From Oscillospiraceae bacterium (GTDB lineage: Bacteria; Bacillota; Clostridia; Oscillospirales; Acutalibacteraceae), in contig SVNZ01000001.1 in NCBI GenBank assembly GCA_015066595.1, forward strand, positions 1 to 64,000: DNA of 64,000 nt, given 5' to 3'. Numbering within the stretch: position 1 is the first letter of the stretch; every line of letters starts with the position of its first letter. Below are positions 43,337 through 52,904 of the stretch, piece by piece. A program made the position numbers and the translations under genes. The notes below the pieces were generated by a model. That model was not told the DNA's origin and did no database searches. It saw only the letters and a program-made list of their open reading frames with translations.

Positions 43337-44971
43337 TTAGTTTATTTTTGTGAACCTTCTTAGCTTTTTGCCGTCTCGTTCTATTATTTCCTTGAACATA
43401 TTGTATGGTCTGACCCACAGTTCCTGTTCACCGTAAAGAGCTTTGTAAATAACCATTTTTTCAGCAGTCTCACTGTCTTTTGCAAAGCCGACAACTTCGT
43501 ATTCATTGCCCTTAAAATGTCTGTATTTTCCAAGAGTTATTTCTTCTTCGAGCAGTTCGGTTTCGACGACTTTTTGCACCGGTTTTTCAATAGGTTTTAC
43601 GTCAGCTTTTTCTGAAAAATCTATTGTAAAGTTACCGTCGTTTGCAACTAAAATCATCGAAGTCTTTGGCTCAACATTGATATTTACATATCCGTTGCAC
43701 TGATACTGTTTGTTGTTGTTCAGTACATCGGTCAAAATGCCATGAAAGCCTGAGTCAAAGCCGATGTTACGCACTTCGTTGCTTTGATTTAAAAGTACAA
43801 AAACAGTTTGATTTTCGCTTTTCATTGAGTAGCAAAGGTGCTCGAGTTGTATGTTTTCGTTTTTGTATTTTCCGTGTTTGAGTGCATCACAAGAGTGCTT
43901 GATTTTTGACAACTTTTTGATGTGTTCAAAAAGCTTCATATCAGGATTTTCGATCTCGCCTAAGTTGATACAAGGTCGCAAATCATAGTCACAATGAGGT
44001 GTTCTTTTTCCTTCTATGCCGAATTCACTGCCATAGTAAATTGACGGAGCGCCGGGCATAGTGAACAAAAGTGTATATGTGTTTTTGAGCAGACCTTTAT
44101 CGTTTAGATTGCTTGCTAGTCTGTTTACATCGTGGTTGTCAACAAAGTTGTACAGATAGAGGTTTTTATATATACCGTAGTCACCGCACTGTCTGTCCAT
44201 AGAGTGTGCAAACTCAAAGTAGTTGCGATCATTATGACACGAGTACAGCGCTTTATATGTCTCGTAGTTTGTGACTGAGTCAAGAGCCTGATCGTTCGCC
44301 CAGCGGTTGTAGTCACCGTTTGTGATTTCACCGTAAAGCCAGAAATCTTCTTTTCTACTCTTACAGGTATGACGAAGCTTCTTGAAGAACTCAAGGTCCA
44401 CACAGTCTGCTGCATCAAGTCGTAGTCCGTCAATATCAAATTCATCAATCCAGAATTTGACTGCATCGAGCAGGTGGTTGCATACAGTTTCGTTTTGGAG
44501 ATTGAGCTTTACAAGGTCATAGTGACCTGCCCAGCCTTCATAAGAAAAGTTATCACCCTTTGGACTTTGTCTGTCAAAACGAATGTTATGGAACCAGTTG
44601 CAATAGATAGAAGACATAGAGTTTTCCTGAATATCTTTAAAAGCAAAGAAATCTCTGCCAACATGGTTAAACACACCGTCAAGCAGAACCTTGATACCGT
44701 TTTTGTGCAGAGTATCACAGATTTTCTTAAAAGACTCGTTATCGCCAAGACGACAGTCGATTTTATAGTAGTCGATAGTATCATATCCGTGCTTTGAACT
44801 CTCAAAAACAGGATTGAAAACTATTCCATTAACACCCAACTCTTTAAAATGCTCGATCCAATCGTAGATTTTATCAAGTCTGTAAGTGAGAACTCCGTCG
44901 TTTTTCTTTGGTGCATCACAAAATCCAAGCGGATATATATTATAGAATACTGCATCGTTAATCCAATTCAT
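43337..44971 (-). CDS. Cytoplasmic GH13 alpha-amylase family enzyme fused to DUF1653
   Basis: The ATG at 44971 has aaggtg 6 bases upstream; an earlier ATG at 44986 overlaps that site. The 544-residue product has no signal peptide. GH13 regions are visible: DGVFNHVG (about residue 103), DGLRLDAAD (nucleophile Asp, about 190), LYGEITN (acid Glu, about 217) and FVDNHDVNR (about 290). After a beta domain (to about 455) and a Pro/Glu/Val linker comes a complete DUF1653 domain (about 478-540: GKYRHFKGNEYEVVGFA and ELWVRPYNMF), normally found as a free-standing small protein. It probably hydrolyses imported maltooligosaccharides or cyclodextrins; what DUF1653 adds is unknown. Confidence 0.9.
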   Translation of the reverse strand: MNWINDAVFYNIYPLGFCDAPKKNDGVLTYRLDKIYDWIEHFKELGVNGIVFNPVFESSKHGYDTIDYYKIDCRLGDNESFKKICDTLHKNGIKVLLDGVFNHVGRDFFAFKDIQENSMSSIYCNWFHNIRFDRQSPKGDNFSYEGWAGHYDLVKLNLQNETVCNHLLDAVKFWIDEFDIDGLRLDAADCVDLEFFKKLRHTCKSRKEDFWLYGEITNGDYNRWANDQALDSVTNYETYKALYSCHNDRNYFEFAHSMDRQCGDYGIYKNLYLYNFVDNHDVNRLASNLNDKGLLKNTYTLLFTMPGAPSIYYGSEFGIEGKRTPHCDYDLRPCINLGEIENPDMKLFEHIKKLSKIKHSCDALKHGKYKNENIQLEHLCYSMKSENQTVFVLLNQSNEVRNIGFDSGFHGILTDVLNNNKQYQCNGYVNINVEPKTSMILVANDGNFTIDFSEKADVKPIEKPVQKVVETELLEEEITLGKYRHFKGNEYEVVGFAKDSETAEKMVIYKALYGEQELWVRPYNMFKEIIERDGKKLRRFTKIN

Positions 44972-44994
44972 ATTTATCACCTTCATAATTAGAC

Positions 44995-45024
44995 ATTATA
45001 TCACACTCTATGCTGTCAGGTCAA
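44995..45024 (-). promoter_or_regulatory. Promoter of the GH13-DUF1653 gene
   Basis: Minus strand TTGACC (45024-45019), 18-bp spacer, extended -10 TGATATAAT with TATAAT at 45000-44995, located 23 bases before the start codon. Confidence 0.75.
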
Positions 45025-45034
45025 ATTTAGTGTA

Positions 45035-45063
45035 TTGAAAAGTGTCTTATATTGTGCTAAAAT
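45035..45063 (+). promoter_or_regulatory. Promoter of the small membrane protein gene
   Basis: TTGAAA (45035-45040), 17-bp spacer, TAAAAT (45058-45063). It is divergent from the GH13 promoter, with the two -35 boxes 10 bases apart. Confidence 0.68.
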
Positions 45064-45092
45064 TGGTATATTATCGAAAGGAAGGTCTTTCT

Positions 45093-45554
45093 ATGTCTAA
45101 TTACAGCAGAGATAAAGGGGCTTTAGAGTCCAAAAAGTCTAAACGTATTCGCATTACTATGGCGGTTTTATATTTTATTCAAGTTGTTCTTACAACATTT
45201 CCGTTTATGTGGGGAGTTGACGATAAAGGTAACATAAAACAGCTCACAGCATTTGAACTTGCTATACAGCCGGATGGATATAATTCTGCAGAAGAAATAA
45301 AAATAGCGTTTTTATTTGCTGTTTTTGTGCTGTTTCCTGCTGTTTGTTTCTTTTTTTGCATACTCGATAAATCACAGAAAAAGAACTTTATAAGCTTTGC
45401 TTGCTGTATTATCTGTGCTTGCCTTATCACATTTGGCATCGGCCAGTCTATTGCTATGGGAGCGGTGGTAGCACTTTTGCTTTATGTTCTTATTCTGTTT
45501 TTTACTACCCAAAGCTTACTCTCTGGTGTTGCATCTGCAAATACAGAAGCTTAA
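45093..45554 (+). CDS. Membrane protein of unknown function (153 aa)
   Basis: The ATG at 45093 follows aaaggaagg; a frame from 45042 would include the promoter. The protein has a basic N-terminus (YSRDKGALESKKSKRIR) and four likely membrane segments (about 23-42, 70-92, 98-118 and 120-140), with FPFMWGVDDKGNIKQLTAFE between the first two. I recognise no family. It is divergent from the GH13-DUF1653 gene and precedes a small lipoprotein gene. Confidence 0.7.
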   Translation: MSNYSRDKGALESKKSKRIRITMAVLYFIQVVLTTFPFMWGVDDKGNIKQLTAFELAIQPDGYNSAEEIKIAFLFAVFVLFPAVCFFFCILDKSQKKNFISFACCIICACLITFGIGQSIAMGAVVALLLYVLILFFTTQSLLSGVASANTEA

Positions 45555-45628
45555 ATCAAGAGATTTGATATAGTATAGCTTTTTCATAAACTACCGAGTT
45601 TTTTCATAACTTATATCGGTGATAGTTT

Positions 45629-45988
45629 ATGACCTTTTTTAGAAAAAGTTTATGTATTCTTTTTAGTTTATTTGTTGTTTTGTTTTTCACTTCTTGTTCA
45701 AGTGCTATCAAAAACACAGCTGATGAGCTCACTTTGAATTCGTGGGAAAGCACTCTCGAAAACGGAAATGTGTTATCACTCAGCTTTACTGAAGATAACG
45801 CTACTTTGAGCATTAAATTTGCTGATGGAACATCTGCTGAAATATCCGGTTTATGTGAGCTGAATGATACTCACTTTGTTGTTCATGACAGCTCTACAGG
45901 CATTTTATACCCTTTTAGTTATGATGTGCATTTTGATAAAGTTGAAGTGATTTACAACTCAAAATCTGTATCTTTGTATAAAAAGTAA
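45629..45988 (+). CDS. Small lipoprotein of unknown function (119 aa)
   Basis: The N-terminus is a lipoprotein signal with hydrophobic residues 7-20 and lipobox FFTSC (Cys23). The mature part (about 97 residues) looks all-beta: NSWESTLENGNVLSLSFTED, ATLSIKFADGTSAEI and HFVVHDSSTGILYPF, resembling the small DUF5640/lipocalin-like stress lipoproteins, without certainty. A ggtgat site precedes the ATG. It lies 74 bases after the membrane protein gene and may share its transcript. A weak hairpin (45991-46009) follows before the pfl promoter. Confidence 0.72.
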   Translation: MTFFRKSLCILFSLFVVLFFTSCSSAIKNTADELTLNSWESTLENGNVLSLSFTEDNATLSIKFADGTSAEISGLCELNDTHFVVHDSSTGILYPFSYDVHFDKVEVIYNSKSVSLYKK

Positions 45989-46017
45989 AAAACCACAACA
46001 TTTTGTGTTTTAAACAA

Positions 46018-46046
46018 TTGACAAATCCATTATGTTGTTGTATTAT
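46018..46046 (+). promoter_or_regulatory. Promoter of pflB-pflA
   Basis: Perfect TTGACA (46018-46023), 17-bp spacer, TATTAT (46041-46046). The expected start, about 46053, sits at the beginning of the ZTP aptamer. Confidence 0.78.
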
Positions 46047-46055
46047 TATATTACA

Positions 46056-46128
46056 CACTTGTGCGACTGACGGGTAACGCGGATCACCGCGGGGAAGCAT
46101 AGGTGCATTATAGCCGACCGTCTGGGCA
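46056..46128 (+). ncRNA. ZTP riboswitch (pfl motif)
   Basis: The leader has the pfl-motif blocks GUGCGACUGACGG, ACGCGGAUCACCGCGGGGAAGC, and the invariant 3' part CCGACCGUCUGGGCA. ACGG/CCGU and the CGCGG/CCGCG hairpin give the expected P1/P2 arrangement, with the CUGGGCA element forming the pseudoknot side. It senses ZTP, which rises when 10-formyl-THF is short, and turns on formate or folate genes. It stands directly before pflB, the gene for which the motif was named. Confidence 0.9.
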
Positions 46129-46159
46129 GTTCGCTTTTTTTAAGTTGAATTGCCCTTTT
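46124..46159 (+). terminator. ZTP riboswitch terminator
   Basis: gggcagttc (46124-46132) pairs with gaattgccc (46147-46155, one G-U) and is followed by tttt. The left arm includes the CUGGGCA of the aptamer, so ligand binding and terminator formation exclude each other. Confidence 0.8.
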
Positions 46160-46194
46160 CTGTTATATAGATATATTTTTAAGGAGGCGAGGAT

Positions 46195-48426
46195 ATGAAA
46201 CACGAGAATTGGGAAGGTTTCAAAAAAGGTGTTTGGTGTGATGAAATCAACGTTAGAGATTTTATCCAGTCTAACTATAGTGAATATAATGGTGATGATA
46301 GCTTTTTATCTTCTGCTACACAGCGTACAAAAGATATGATGGATAAGCTTAATGCACTTTTTGCATTAGAGCGTCAGTATGGTGGTGTGCTTGATATTGA
46401 CACAGATACCGTATCTTCACTGACCAGCTATTCTCCCGGTTACATTGACAAAGAAAACGAAATTATCGTTGGTATGCAGACTAACCGTCCGCTCAAGCGT
46501 GGCGTTAATCCGTTTGGTGGTATTCGTATGGCTCGACAAGCTTGTGAAGCATACGGATATGAGCTTTCAAAAAAGATTGAGGATGAGTTCAGATACCGCA
46601 CCACACACAACGATGGTGTATTTAGAGCATACACCGACGAAATGCGTGCTGCTCGTAAGTGCCACGTCATTACTGGTTTGCCTGATGCATACGGTCGTGG
46701 CAGAATTATCGGCGACTATCGTCGTGTAGCACTTTACGGTGTGGACAAGCTTATAGATGAGAAAAAGAAAGACAAAGCCCAGATTTCCACAGGTACGCTT
46801 AATTCTGATGAAATCCGTCTGTATGAAGAACTTTACAAGCAGATTTCTTTCTTAGGCTTCATGAAAGAAATGGCTATGATGTATGGCTTTGATATTTCAC
46901 AGCCTGCTAAAAATGCGAGAGAAGCTATTCAATGGACTTATTTTGCATATCTTGCTTCTATCAAAGAGCAAAACGGTGCAGCTATGTCTTTGGGCAGAGT
47001 CAGCACTTTCTTTGATATTTATATTGAGCGTGATATCAACGCTGGTGTTTTGACCGAAGAAGAAGCACAGGAGCTCATCGATGATTTTGTTATGAAGCTT
47101 CGTATAGCACGTCATCTGCGTACTCCTGAGTATAACGAGCTTTTCGGTGGTGACCCTATGTGGATTACCGAAGCTCTCGGTGGTATGGGAGAAGATGGCA
47201 GAACTCTCGTTTCTAAGAGCACATACCGTATGCTTAATACACTGTACACACTCGGTTCATCACCTGAGCCTAACCTTACTGTTTTGTGGTCAAAAGACCT
47301 GCCTGAAAACTTCAAACGTTTTTGTGCGAAGGTTTCATCAGATACCGATTCTATCCAGTATGAAAATGACGATATTATGCGTCCTATCTATGGCGATGAT
47401 TACGCTATAGCTTGTTGCGTTTCTGCTATGAAAGTCGGCAAGCAGATGCAGTTCTTCGGAGCTCGTTGCAACCTCGCAAAGCTCTTGCTTATTGCACTCA
47501 ACGGCGGTTACGATACAACCAGCGGTATGCATATCGGACCACAGATGCCTGTGATTGAGTCTGAAAAACTTGACTACTACGAGGTTATGAATAGATTCAA
47601 GATTTACATCGAGTGGCTTTCTAACCTTTATGTAAATACTATGAACGTCATTCACTATATGCACGATAAGTATGCATACGAAAAGACTCAGATGGCACTT
47701 CACGACACAGATGTAGAGCGTTTTATGGCTTTTGGTATAGCAGGACTTTCAGTAGTTGCTGATTCGCTCAGTGCTATTAAGTACGCATCAGTGTTTCCTA
47801 TTACTGACGAGAATGGCTACATTGTTGAATTTTCGACACACGGAGATTTTCCTAAATACGGTAACGATGATGACAGGGTAGACCTTATCGCAAAAGACAT
47901 GGCTCATCTTGTTATCACAGAGCTTAGAAAAACACCTACATACCGTAACGCGGTTCACACACTTTCTGTACTCACAATTACTTCAAACGTAATGTATGGC
48001 AAGCACACTGGAGCTACTCCTGATGGCAGAGAGGCTGGTTCACCGTTTGCACCTGGCGCTAATCCTATGCACAACCGTGAAGAAAACGGTGCGCTTGCAT
48101 CTTTGAACTCTGTTGCAAAAATCAGTTACGATGACTGCAGAGACGGTATCTCTAACACATTCTCGATCACTCCACAGGCGTTGGGTAAGACCGAAGAGGA
48201 GCGCATCTCAAACCTTGTTTCAGTGCTTGACGGATACTTTGCGAAGAAAGCTCACCACATCAATGTAAATGTCTTAAATAGAGAAACTTTGATTAAAGCT
48301 TACGAAGACCCACAGGCTTATCCTAACCTTACTATCCGTGTATCGGGTTACGCTGTAAACTTCCACAAGCTTTCAAAAGAACAGCAACGTGAAGTCATCA
48401 GTCGTACTTTCCACGATGTACTATGA
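46195..48426 (+). CDS. pflB: Pyruvate formate-lyase (formate C-acetyltransferase)
   Basis: The 743-residue glycyl-radical enzyme has the active-site Cys-Cys pair in AIACCVSAM (about residues 407-408) and the radical-bearing Gly in RVSGYAVNF (about 717), with full family length. It converts pyruvate and CoA to acetyl-CoA and formate under anaerobic conditions. An aaggagg site is present 7-8 bases before the ATG. It is controlled by a ZTP riboswitch, tying formate production to purine/one-carbon demand. The activase gene overlaps its stop as ATGA. Confidence 0.97.
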   Translation: MKHENWEGFKKGVWCDEINVRDFIQSNYSEYNGDDSFLSSATQRTKDMMDKLNALFALERQYGGVLDIDTDTVSSLTSYSPGYIDKENEIIVGMQTNRPLKRGVNPFGGIRMARQACEAYGYELSKKIEDEFRYRTTHNDGVFRAYTDEMRAARKCHVITGLPDAYGRGRIIGDYRRVALYGVDKLIDEKKKDKAQISTGTLNSDEIRLYEELYKQISFLGFMKEMAMMYGFDISQPAKNAREAIQWTYFAYLASIKEQNGAAMSLGRVSTFFDIYIERDINAGVLTEEEAQELIDDFVMKLRIARHLRTPEYNELFGGDPMWITEALGGMGEDGRTLVSKSTYRMLNTLYTLGSSPEPNLTVLWSKDLPENFKRFCAKVSSDTDSIQYENDDIMRPIYGDDYAIACCVSAMKVGKQMQFFGARCNLAKLLLIALNGGYDTTSGMHIGPQMPVIESEKLDYYEVMNRFKIYIEWLSNLYVNTMNVIHYMHDKYAYEKTQMALHDTDVERFMAFGIAGLSVVADSLSAIKYASVFPITDENGYIVEFSTHGDFPKYGNDDDRVDLIAKDMAHLVITELRKTPTYRNAVHTLSVLTITSNVMYGKHTGATPDGREAGSPFAPGANPMHNREENGALASLNSVAKISYDDCRDGISNTFSITPQALGKTEEERISNLVSVLDGYFAKKAHHINVNVLNRETLIKAYEDPQAYPNLTIRVSGYAVNFHKLSKEQQREVISRTFHDVL

Positions 48427-49145
48427 AAGAAGTTATAGGAAGAATTCACTCTATCCAGAGTCTTGGCACGGTTGATGGCCCGGGAGTACGCTTTGTGGCT
48501 TTTATGCAAGGGTGCAACTTGCGTTGCAAATGTTGTCACAACCCTGACACCTGGGATCGTTCTGCCGGTACGCAATACAGCGCCTTTGAGCTTTTTGAAA
48601 AAGCGTGTCGATATAAGGAATATTTCGGTAAGAACGGGGGGGTGACTCTCTCCGGTGGAGAACCTCTTTTACAACCGGTTTTTGCAAAAGAATTTTTCAG
48701 GCTTTGCAAAGAAAACGGTATCAACACTTGCCTCGACACATCTGGTAGTATCTTGAATGATAATATCAAGTTGCTTCTTGATTACACTGACAGAGTGTTG
48801 CTTGATATCAAATACACTCAGGATAAACAGTATGTTGATAATGTTGGTTGTACGTTGAAAGTTGTGCTTGAGTTCTTGTCATATTTGGACGAAAAAGGCA
48901 TAAAAACAACTCTGCGTCAGGTTATCATTCCAACTGTTAATGATGATGAAGAAAACATCATAAAACTTAAAGAAATAGCAGACGCTCATTCCTGCGTTGA
49001 TTGTATTGAACTTTTACCGTTTCGTACCATCTGCCAGTCAAAGTACGATGATATGGGGTTAAAGTTTCCTTTTGGTCATATTAAGCAGGCTGATGAAACT
49101 ACCATAAAACAGCTTAATACCTACATTTGCGACTATTTGAAATGA
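48423..49145 (+). CDS. pflA: Pyruvate formate-lyase activating enzyme (radical SAM)
   Basis: The 240-residue radical SAM protein has the cluster motif C31-NLR-C35-KC-C38 ([14 protein letters not shown]), [14 protein letters not shown] and LDIKYTQD, all typical of PFL-activating enzymes. It abstracts hydrogen from the PflB glycine using a 5'-deoxyadenosyl radical. The ATG at 48423 overlaps the pflB stop (ATGA), so translation is coupled. A strong terminator follows. Confidence 0.96.
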   Translation: MKEVIGRIHSIQSLGTVDGPGVRFVAFMQGCNLRCKCCHNPDTWDRSAGTQYSAFELFEKACRYKEYFGKNGGVTLSGGEPLLQPVFAKEFFRLCKENGINTCLDTSGSILNDNIKLLLDYTDRVLLDIKYTQDKQYVDNVGCTLKVVLEFLSYLDEKGIKTTLRQVIIPTVNDDEENIIKLKEIADAHSCVDCIELLPFRTICQSKYDDMGLKFPFGHIKQADETTIKQLNTYICDYLK

Positions 49146-49167
49146 GTCTTATTATGTCGATTTTTAT

Positions 49168-49202
49168 AACAGCGAACTTTTTTGTAAGTTCGCTGTTTTT
49201 TT
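49168..49202 (+). terminator. Terminator after pflBA
   Basis: aacagcgaactt (49168-49179) pairs perfectly with aagttcgctgtt (49186-49197) around ttttgt, followed by a T-run. Confidence 0.9.
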
Positions 49203-49213
49203 ATGCCTTTTTG

Positions 49214-49242
49214 TTGCTATTTTAAGGCTATTATGATATAAT
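49214..49242 (+). promoter_or_regulatory. Promoter of the ruv-glmM-ecf gene run
   Basis: TTGCTA (49214-49219), 17-bp spacer, extended -10 TGATATAAT (TATAAT at 49237-49242). Confidence 0.72.
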
Positions 49243-49289
49243 AATACTTAATTATGGGGAAGTACGATTTTTTGAAAGGAGTGAGCTGT

Positions 49290-49802
49290 GTGGTAGTGTT
49301 AGGAATCGACCCTGGTTATGCGATTGTCGGTTGGGGCGTTATCGACTTTAATGGCAACTCTTACAAACCGCTTGCGTTTGGTGCTATCACTACAGATGCT
49401 CACACCGATTTCAATGAGCGTTTACAGCAGATTTACGACGACATGATAACTATCTTGAAGAAATCTAAGCCCGACGCTCTTGCTATTGAAAAATTGTATT
49501 TTACCACAAACGTTACCACAGCTATTTTGGTAGCTCAGGCACGAGGTGTTATTTTGCTTGCTGCACAGCAATGCAAAGTGGAGGTTTTCGAATATACGCC
49601 ACTTCAGGTGAAAGTCGCTGTTACTGGATATGGCAAAGCCAAAAAGCCACAGGTTATGGAAATGACACGACGACTTCTCCACTTGAAGGAAGTTCCTAAA
49701 CCCGACGATACTGCTGACGCTTTGGCTATTGCGATTACACACACTCACGCGGCTGGTACATCACTTCGACTTAAAATGCTCAACAGAGGTGCAAAAACAT
49801 GA
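49290..49802 (+). CDS. ruvC: Holliday junction endonuclease RuvC
   Basis: The start is taken as GTG 49290, which has aaaggag 9-10 bases upstream; an ATG at 49254 would add 12 residues of low likelihood. The 170-residue product has the four acidic active-site positions: GIDPGYAIVGWG (Asp), AIEKLYF (Glu), and DDTADALAIAITH (Asp pair). RuvC cuts Holliday junctions after branch migration by RuvAB. Its stop overlaps the ruvA start (ATGA). It heads a run of about 13 closely spaced same-strand genes up to 62324. Confidence 0.95.
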   Translation: MVVLGIDPGYAIVGWGVIDFNGNSYKPLAFGAITTDAHTDFNERLQQIYDDMITILKKSKPDALAIEKLYFTTNVTTAILVAQARGVILLAAQQCKVEVFEYTPLQVKVAVTGYGKAKKPQVMEMTRRLLHLKEVPKPDDTADALAIAITHTHAAGTSLRLKMLNRGAKT

Positions 49803-50392
49803 TTTATTCATTAAAAGGTACACTTATTCATAACGAATCAGGCTTTGTTGTTATCGAGTGTGCAGGTGTCGGATACAAAGTCCAGACCACTATCAATACA
49901 CAAAAACAGCTTAAGCTCAACTCAACCGTTACTGTTTACACATATATGAACGTAAGAGAAGATGCGGTAGAACTCTTTGGCTTTTATAGCAAAGGTGAGC
50001 TCTCTACTTTCAAGATGCTCATCTCAATTTCAGGCGTTGGTCCCAAAGTAGCTCTTGCGATTTTGTCAGAGCTCTCGAGCGAACAGATTGCATTGTCTGT
50101 TTCCGCAGGAGATTACAAAACCCTCACTCGTGCCTCAGGAGTCGGCCCGAAGCTTGCTCAGCGTATTGTGCTCGAGCTTAAAGATAAAATCAAAGGGTTT
50201 TCTACCGATGAGGCTGATGGTGTCGTTGCTCAAGGTTCTGTTATTGCAGATACAGGCAATATTTCAAAAGCAGTAGCGGCACTTGCAGTGCTTGGCTATA
50301 GCGCTGCTGATGTTACACCGATTTTATCCCGACTTGACCCGTCACTTACTGTTGAACAGCTCATATCTGCTACTTTAAAACAAATGGGATAA
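49799..50392 (+). CDS. ruvA: Holliday junction DNA helicase subunit RuvA
   Basis: The 197-residue protein has the RuvA architecture: an N-terminal OB fold (MIYSLKGTLIHN, VIECAGVGYKV), helix-hairpin-helix motifs (ISGVGPKVALAIL and ASGVGPKLAQRIVLELKDK) and a C-terminal UBA-like domain (ALAVLGYSAADV) that contacts RuvB. It binds four-way junctions as a tetramer. Its start overlaps ruvC by four bases; ruvB follows after 56 bases. Confidence 0.96.
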   Translation: MIYSLKGTLIHNESGFVVIECAGVGYKVQTTINTQKQLKLNSTVTVYTYMNVREDAVELFGFYSKGELSTFKMLISISGVGPKVALAILSELSSEQIALSVSAGDYKTLTRASGVGPKLAQRIVLELKDKIKGFSTDEADGVVAQGSVIADTGNISKAVAALAVLGYSAADVTPILSRLDPSLTVEQLISATLKQMG

Positions 50393-50448
50393 TTCTTTAT
50401 AAGAATTCTAATACAGAAATATACTTTCTTTTGAAAGGATAATATACT

Positions 50449-51513
50449 ATGGACTATAACGAATTTGAAATGGATTTTGAAGACCGCTTGATGGATACTT
50501 CCGAAATTCCACAGGACTTGGTCGAGGGTGATAATCCGCTTCGACCTCGTACGCTTGACGAATACGTCGGTCAGGACAAGGTTAAAGAAAACCTGAGCGT
50601 TTTTATCGAAGCCGCAAAAAAGCGTAAGGAGCCACTTGACCACGTACTACTCTACGGTCCGCCGGGACTCGGTAAGACCACGCTCGCCGGTATTATAGCC
50701 AACGAGATGGGGGTCAATATCCGTATAACATCAGGACCGGCTATTGAAAAGCCCGGCGACTTGGCTGCACTTTTGACCAACTTAAATCCCGGTGATGTAC
50801 TTTTTATCGACGAGATTCACAGACTCTCTCGAGCTGTTGAAGAGATTTTGTATCCGTCTATGGAGGACTTCGCTATCGATATCATAACTGGCAAAGGTCA
50901 GATGGCAGCGTCCTACCATTTACCACTGCCTAAGTTTACTTTAGTCGGTGCTACTACTCGAGCAGGCCAGCTCACAGCACCGCTTAGAGATAGATTCGGC
51001 GTAGTGCTTCGACTTGAGATGTACTCTCCACGAGAGCTTGCCGATATTATTAAGCGCAGTGCAGGTATCTTGGGTATAGCCATTGATGATGACGGAGCGC
51101 TTGAACTTGCTTCTCGAAGTCGTGGTACTCCTCGTATTGCAAATAGACTCTTGAAGCGAGTCCGAGATTTTTCCGAAGTTATTTGTGATGGAGTTATCAC
51201 TTGTGATGTCGCTCGTACAGCACTTGAAAGACTCGAAATCGACGAACTCGGTCTTGATAATAACGACCGCAGGATGCTCGATACTATGATCAAGTACTAT
51301 CGTGGTGGTCCTGTCGGACTCGAAACATTAGCGGCAGCAATAGGTGAAGAGGCAGTCACTATCGAAGATGTTTACGAACCGTATTTGATGCAGATTGGCT
51401 TTTTGAGTCGAACTCCACGAGGGCGATGCGTCACAGCAAACGCTTATGAGCATCTCGGATACGATGTTCCGTCCAACACTGTTTCGGCTCAGGGTAGCCT
51501 TTTTGATAATTAA
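50449..51513 (+). CDS. ruvB: Holliday junction branch-migration ATPase RuvB
   Basis: The 354-residue AAA+ protein has [18 protein letters not shown], Walker [12 protein letters not shown] (about residue 68), Walker [12 protein letters not shown], sensor 1 [17 protein letters not shown] with the arginine finger, and a winged-helix C-terminus ending in [15 protein letters not shown]. It drives branch migration with RuvA. A gaaagga site lies 8-9 bases upstream. glmM follows after 41 bases. Confidence 0.97.
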   Translation: MDYNEFEMDFEDRLMDTSEIPQDLVEGDNPLRPRTLDEYVGQDKVKENLSVFIEAAKKRKEPLDHVLLYGPPGLGKTTLAGIIANEMGVNIRITSGPAIEKPGDLAALLTNLNPGDVLFIDEIHRLSRAVEEILYPSMEDFAIDIITGKGQMAASYHLPLPKFTLVGATTRAGQLTAPLRDRFGVVLRLEMYSPRELADIIKRSAGILGIAIDDDGALELASRSRGTPRIANRLLKRVRDFSEVICDGVITCDVARTALERLEIDELGLDNNDRRMLDTMIKYYRGGPVGLETLAAAIGEEAVTIEDVYEPYLMQIGFLSRTPRGRCVTANAYEHLGYDVPSNTVSAQGSLFDN

Positions 51514-51554
51514 CTTTACAAAAAACAAATAATAATTTTAAGGAGAATAAAAAT

Positions 51555-52904
51555 ATGGGTAGATTATTTGGTACAGATGGCGCAAGAGGCGTCGCAAATA
51601 CAGAATTAACATGTGAACTCGCAATGAATATCGGTAAAGCAGCTGCGATGGTTCTAACCAGTGAAGAGGTTGAACATCCAACCTTCCTTATCGGTAAGGA
51701 CACTCGTCTTTCTGGCGATATGCTCGAAGGCGCTCTTATCGCAGGACTTTGTTCAGTAGGTGCTAACGTTAAACTTTTAGGTGTAGTTCCAACTCCTGCT
51801 GTAGCTTATCTTGTCCGCAAGTATGGTGCTGACGCAGGTATCATGATTTCAGCTTCACACAACCCTTACGAGTTCAATGGTATCAAGATTTTCAGTGGTG
51901 AGGGATACAAGCTTCCTGATGATTTGGAAGAAAGCATCGAATCCATTGTTTTAGACAACGCAAAGCCATACACTATCCCACAGCATGGTGGCATCGGTAC
52001 TGTAGAGGTGCTGGATACTGCTGCTGATGAGTATGTTGACTACGTTGCTTCTACTATTGAGCATGATTTATCCGGTATGGAAATCGCACTTGACTGTTCA
52101 AACGGTTCATCATCACGCACAGCAGAAAAGCTCTTCACACGTCTTGGCGCTAAAGTGCATATGCTCTTTGATGACCCTGACGGTGTCAACATCAACACAA
52201 ACTGCGGGTCAACTCATATGGAAACACTTATGGACTATGTCAAGGAACACAAGCTTGATGCAGGTCTTGCTTTTGACGGTGATGCGGACAGATGTCTTGC
52301 TGTTGATAACAACGGTGAACTCGTTGACGGTGACTATATTATCGCTATTTGTGCAGCTGATTTAAAGAGTCAGGGTAAATTAAAGAAAAATGCTGTAGTA
52401 GGTACAGTTATGACAAATATGGGCTTCAACCGTTTCTGTGAAGAGAATGGTATGCATTTTGTAGCAACAAAGGTTGGCGACAGATACGTTCTTGAGTCAA
52501 TGCTTCAGGAAGGCTACAACATCGGCGGTGAGCAGAGCGGCCACGTTATCTTCCTTGATTACGCAACAACAGGTGACGGTCAGCTTACAGGCGCACATCT
52601 TCTGAGCCTCATTAACAGAAGACAGGCAAAGCTTTCTTCTATCGCAACACTTATGGAGCGTTATCCACAGGTCCTTATTAACGTTAAGATTACAAACGAG
52701 GGCAAAGTTCACTTTTATACAGATAAGGAAATCAAAGCAGCTAACAAACGTATCTCTGATATCTTAGGAAACAGAGGTCGTATTTTAGTCAGAGTTTCTG
52801 GTACAGAACCACTCGTTCGTGTAATGCTCGAGGGTGAAGATTACGATGAAATCGATGCACTTGCACACGAAATGGCTGACTTAATCAAGGAGAGACTTGG
52901 CTGA
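51555..52904 (+). CDS. glmM: Phosphoglucosamine mutase
   Basis: The 449-residue protein begins MGRLFGTDGARGVAN and carries the phosphoserine loop ISASHNPYEFNGIKIF (catalytic Ser about 100), metal loop DGDADRC (about 240), sugar loop GGEQSGHVIFLDYATTGDG and the phosphate-binding RVSGTEPLVRVMLEG. It makes glucosamine-1-phosphate for peptidoglycan precursors. An aaggaga site is present. Its TGA overlaps the ATG of the methyltransferase gene (TGATG). Confidence 0.97.
   Translation: MGRLFGTDGARGVANTELTCELAMNIGKAAAMVLTSEEVEHPTFLIGKDTRLSGDMLEGALIAGLCSVGANVKLLGVVPTPAVAYLVRKYGADAGIMISASHNPYEFNGIKIFSGEGYKLPDDLEESIESIVLDNAKPYTIPQHGGIGTVEVLDTAADEYVDYVASTIEHDLSGMEIALDCSNGSSSRTAEKLFTRLGAKVHMLFDDPDGVNINTNCGSTHMETLMDYVKEHKLDAGLAFDGDADRCLAVDNNGELVDGDYIIAICAADLKSQGKLKKNAVVGTVMTNMGFNRFCEENGMHFVATKVGDRYVLESMLQEGYNIGGEQSGHVIFLDYATTGDGQLTGAHLLSLINRRQAKLSSIATLMERYPQVLINVKITNEGKVHFYTDKEIKAANKRISDILGNRGRILVRVSGTEPLVRVMLEGEDYDEIDALAHEMADLIKERLG

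Noticed and set aside
45991..46012. Terminator after the small lipoprotein gene
   Set aside because: The aaccacaa/ttgtgttt hairpin has a mismatch and a short T-run; it was too weak to list.
45915..46100. Minus-strand open frame ending in a LPRGDPRYPSV-like string
   Set aside because: It is the antisense of the ZTP riboswitch, a common false gene.
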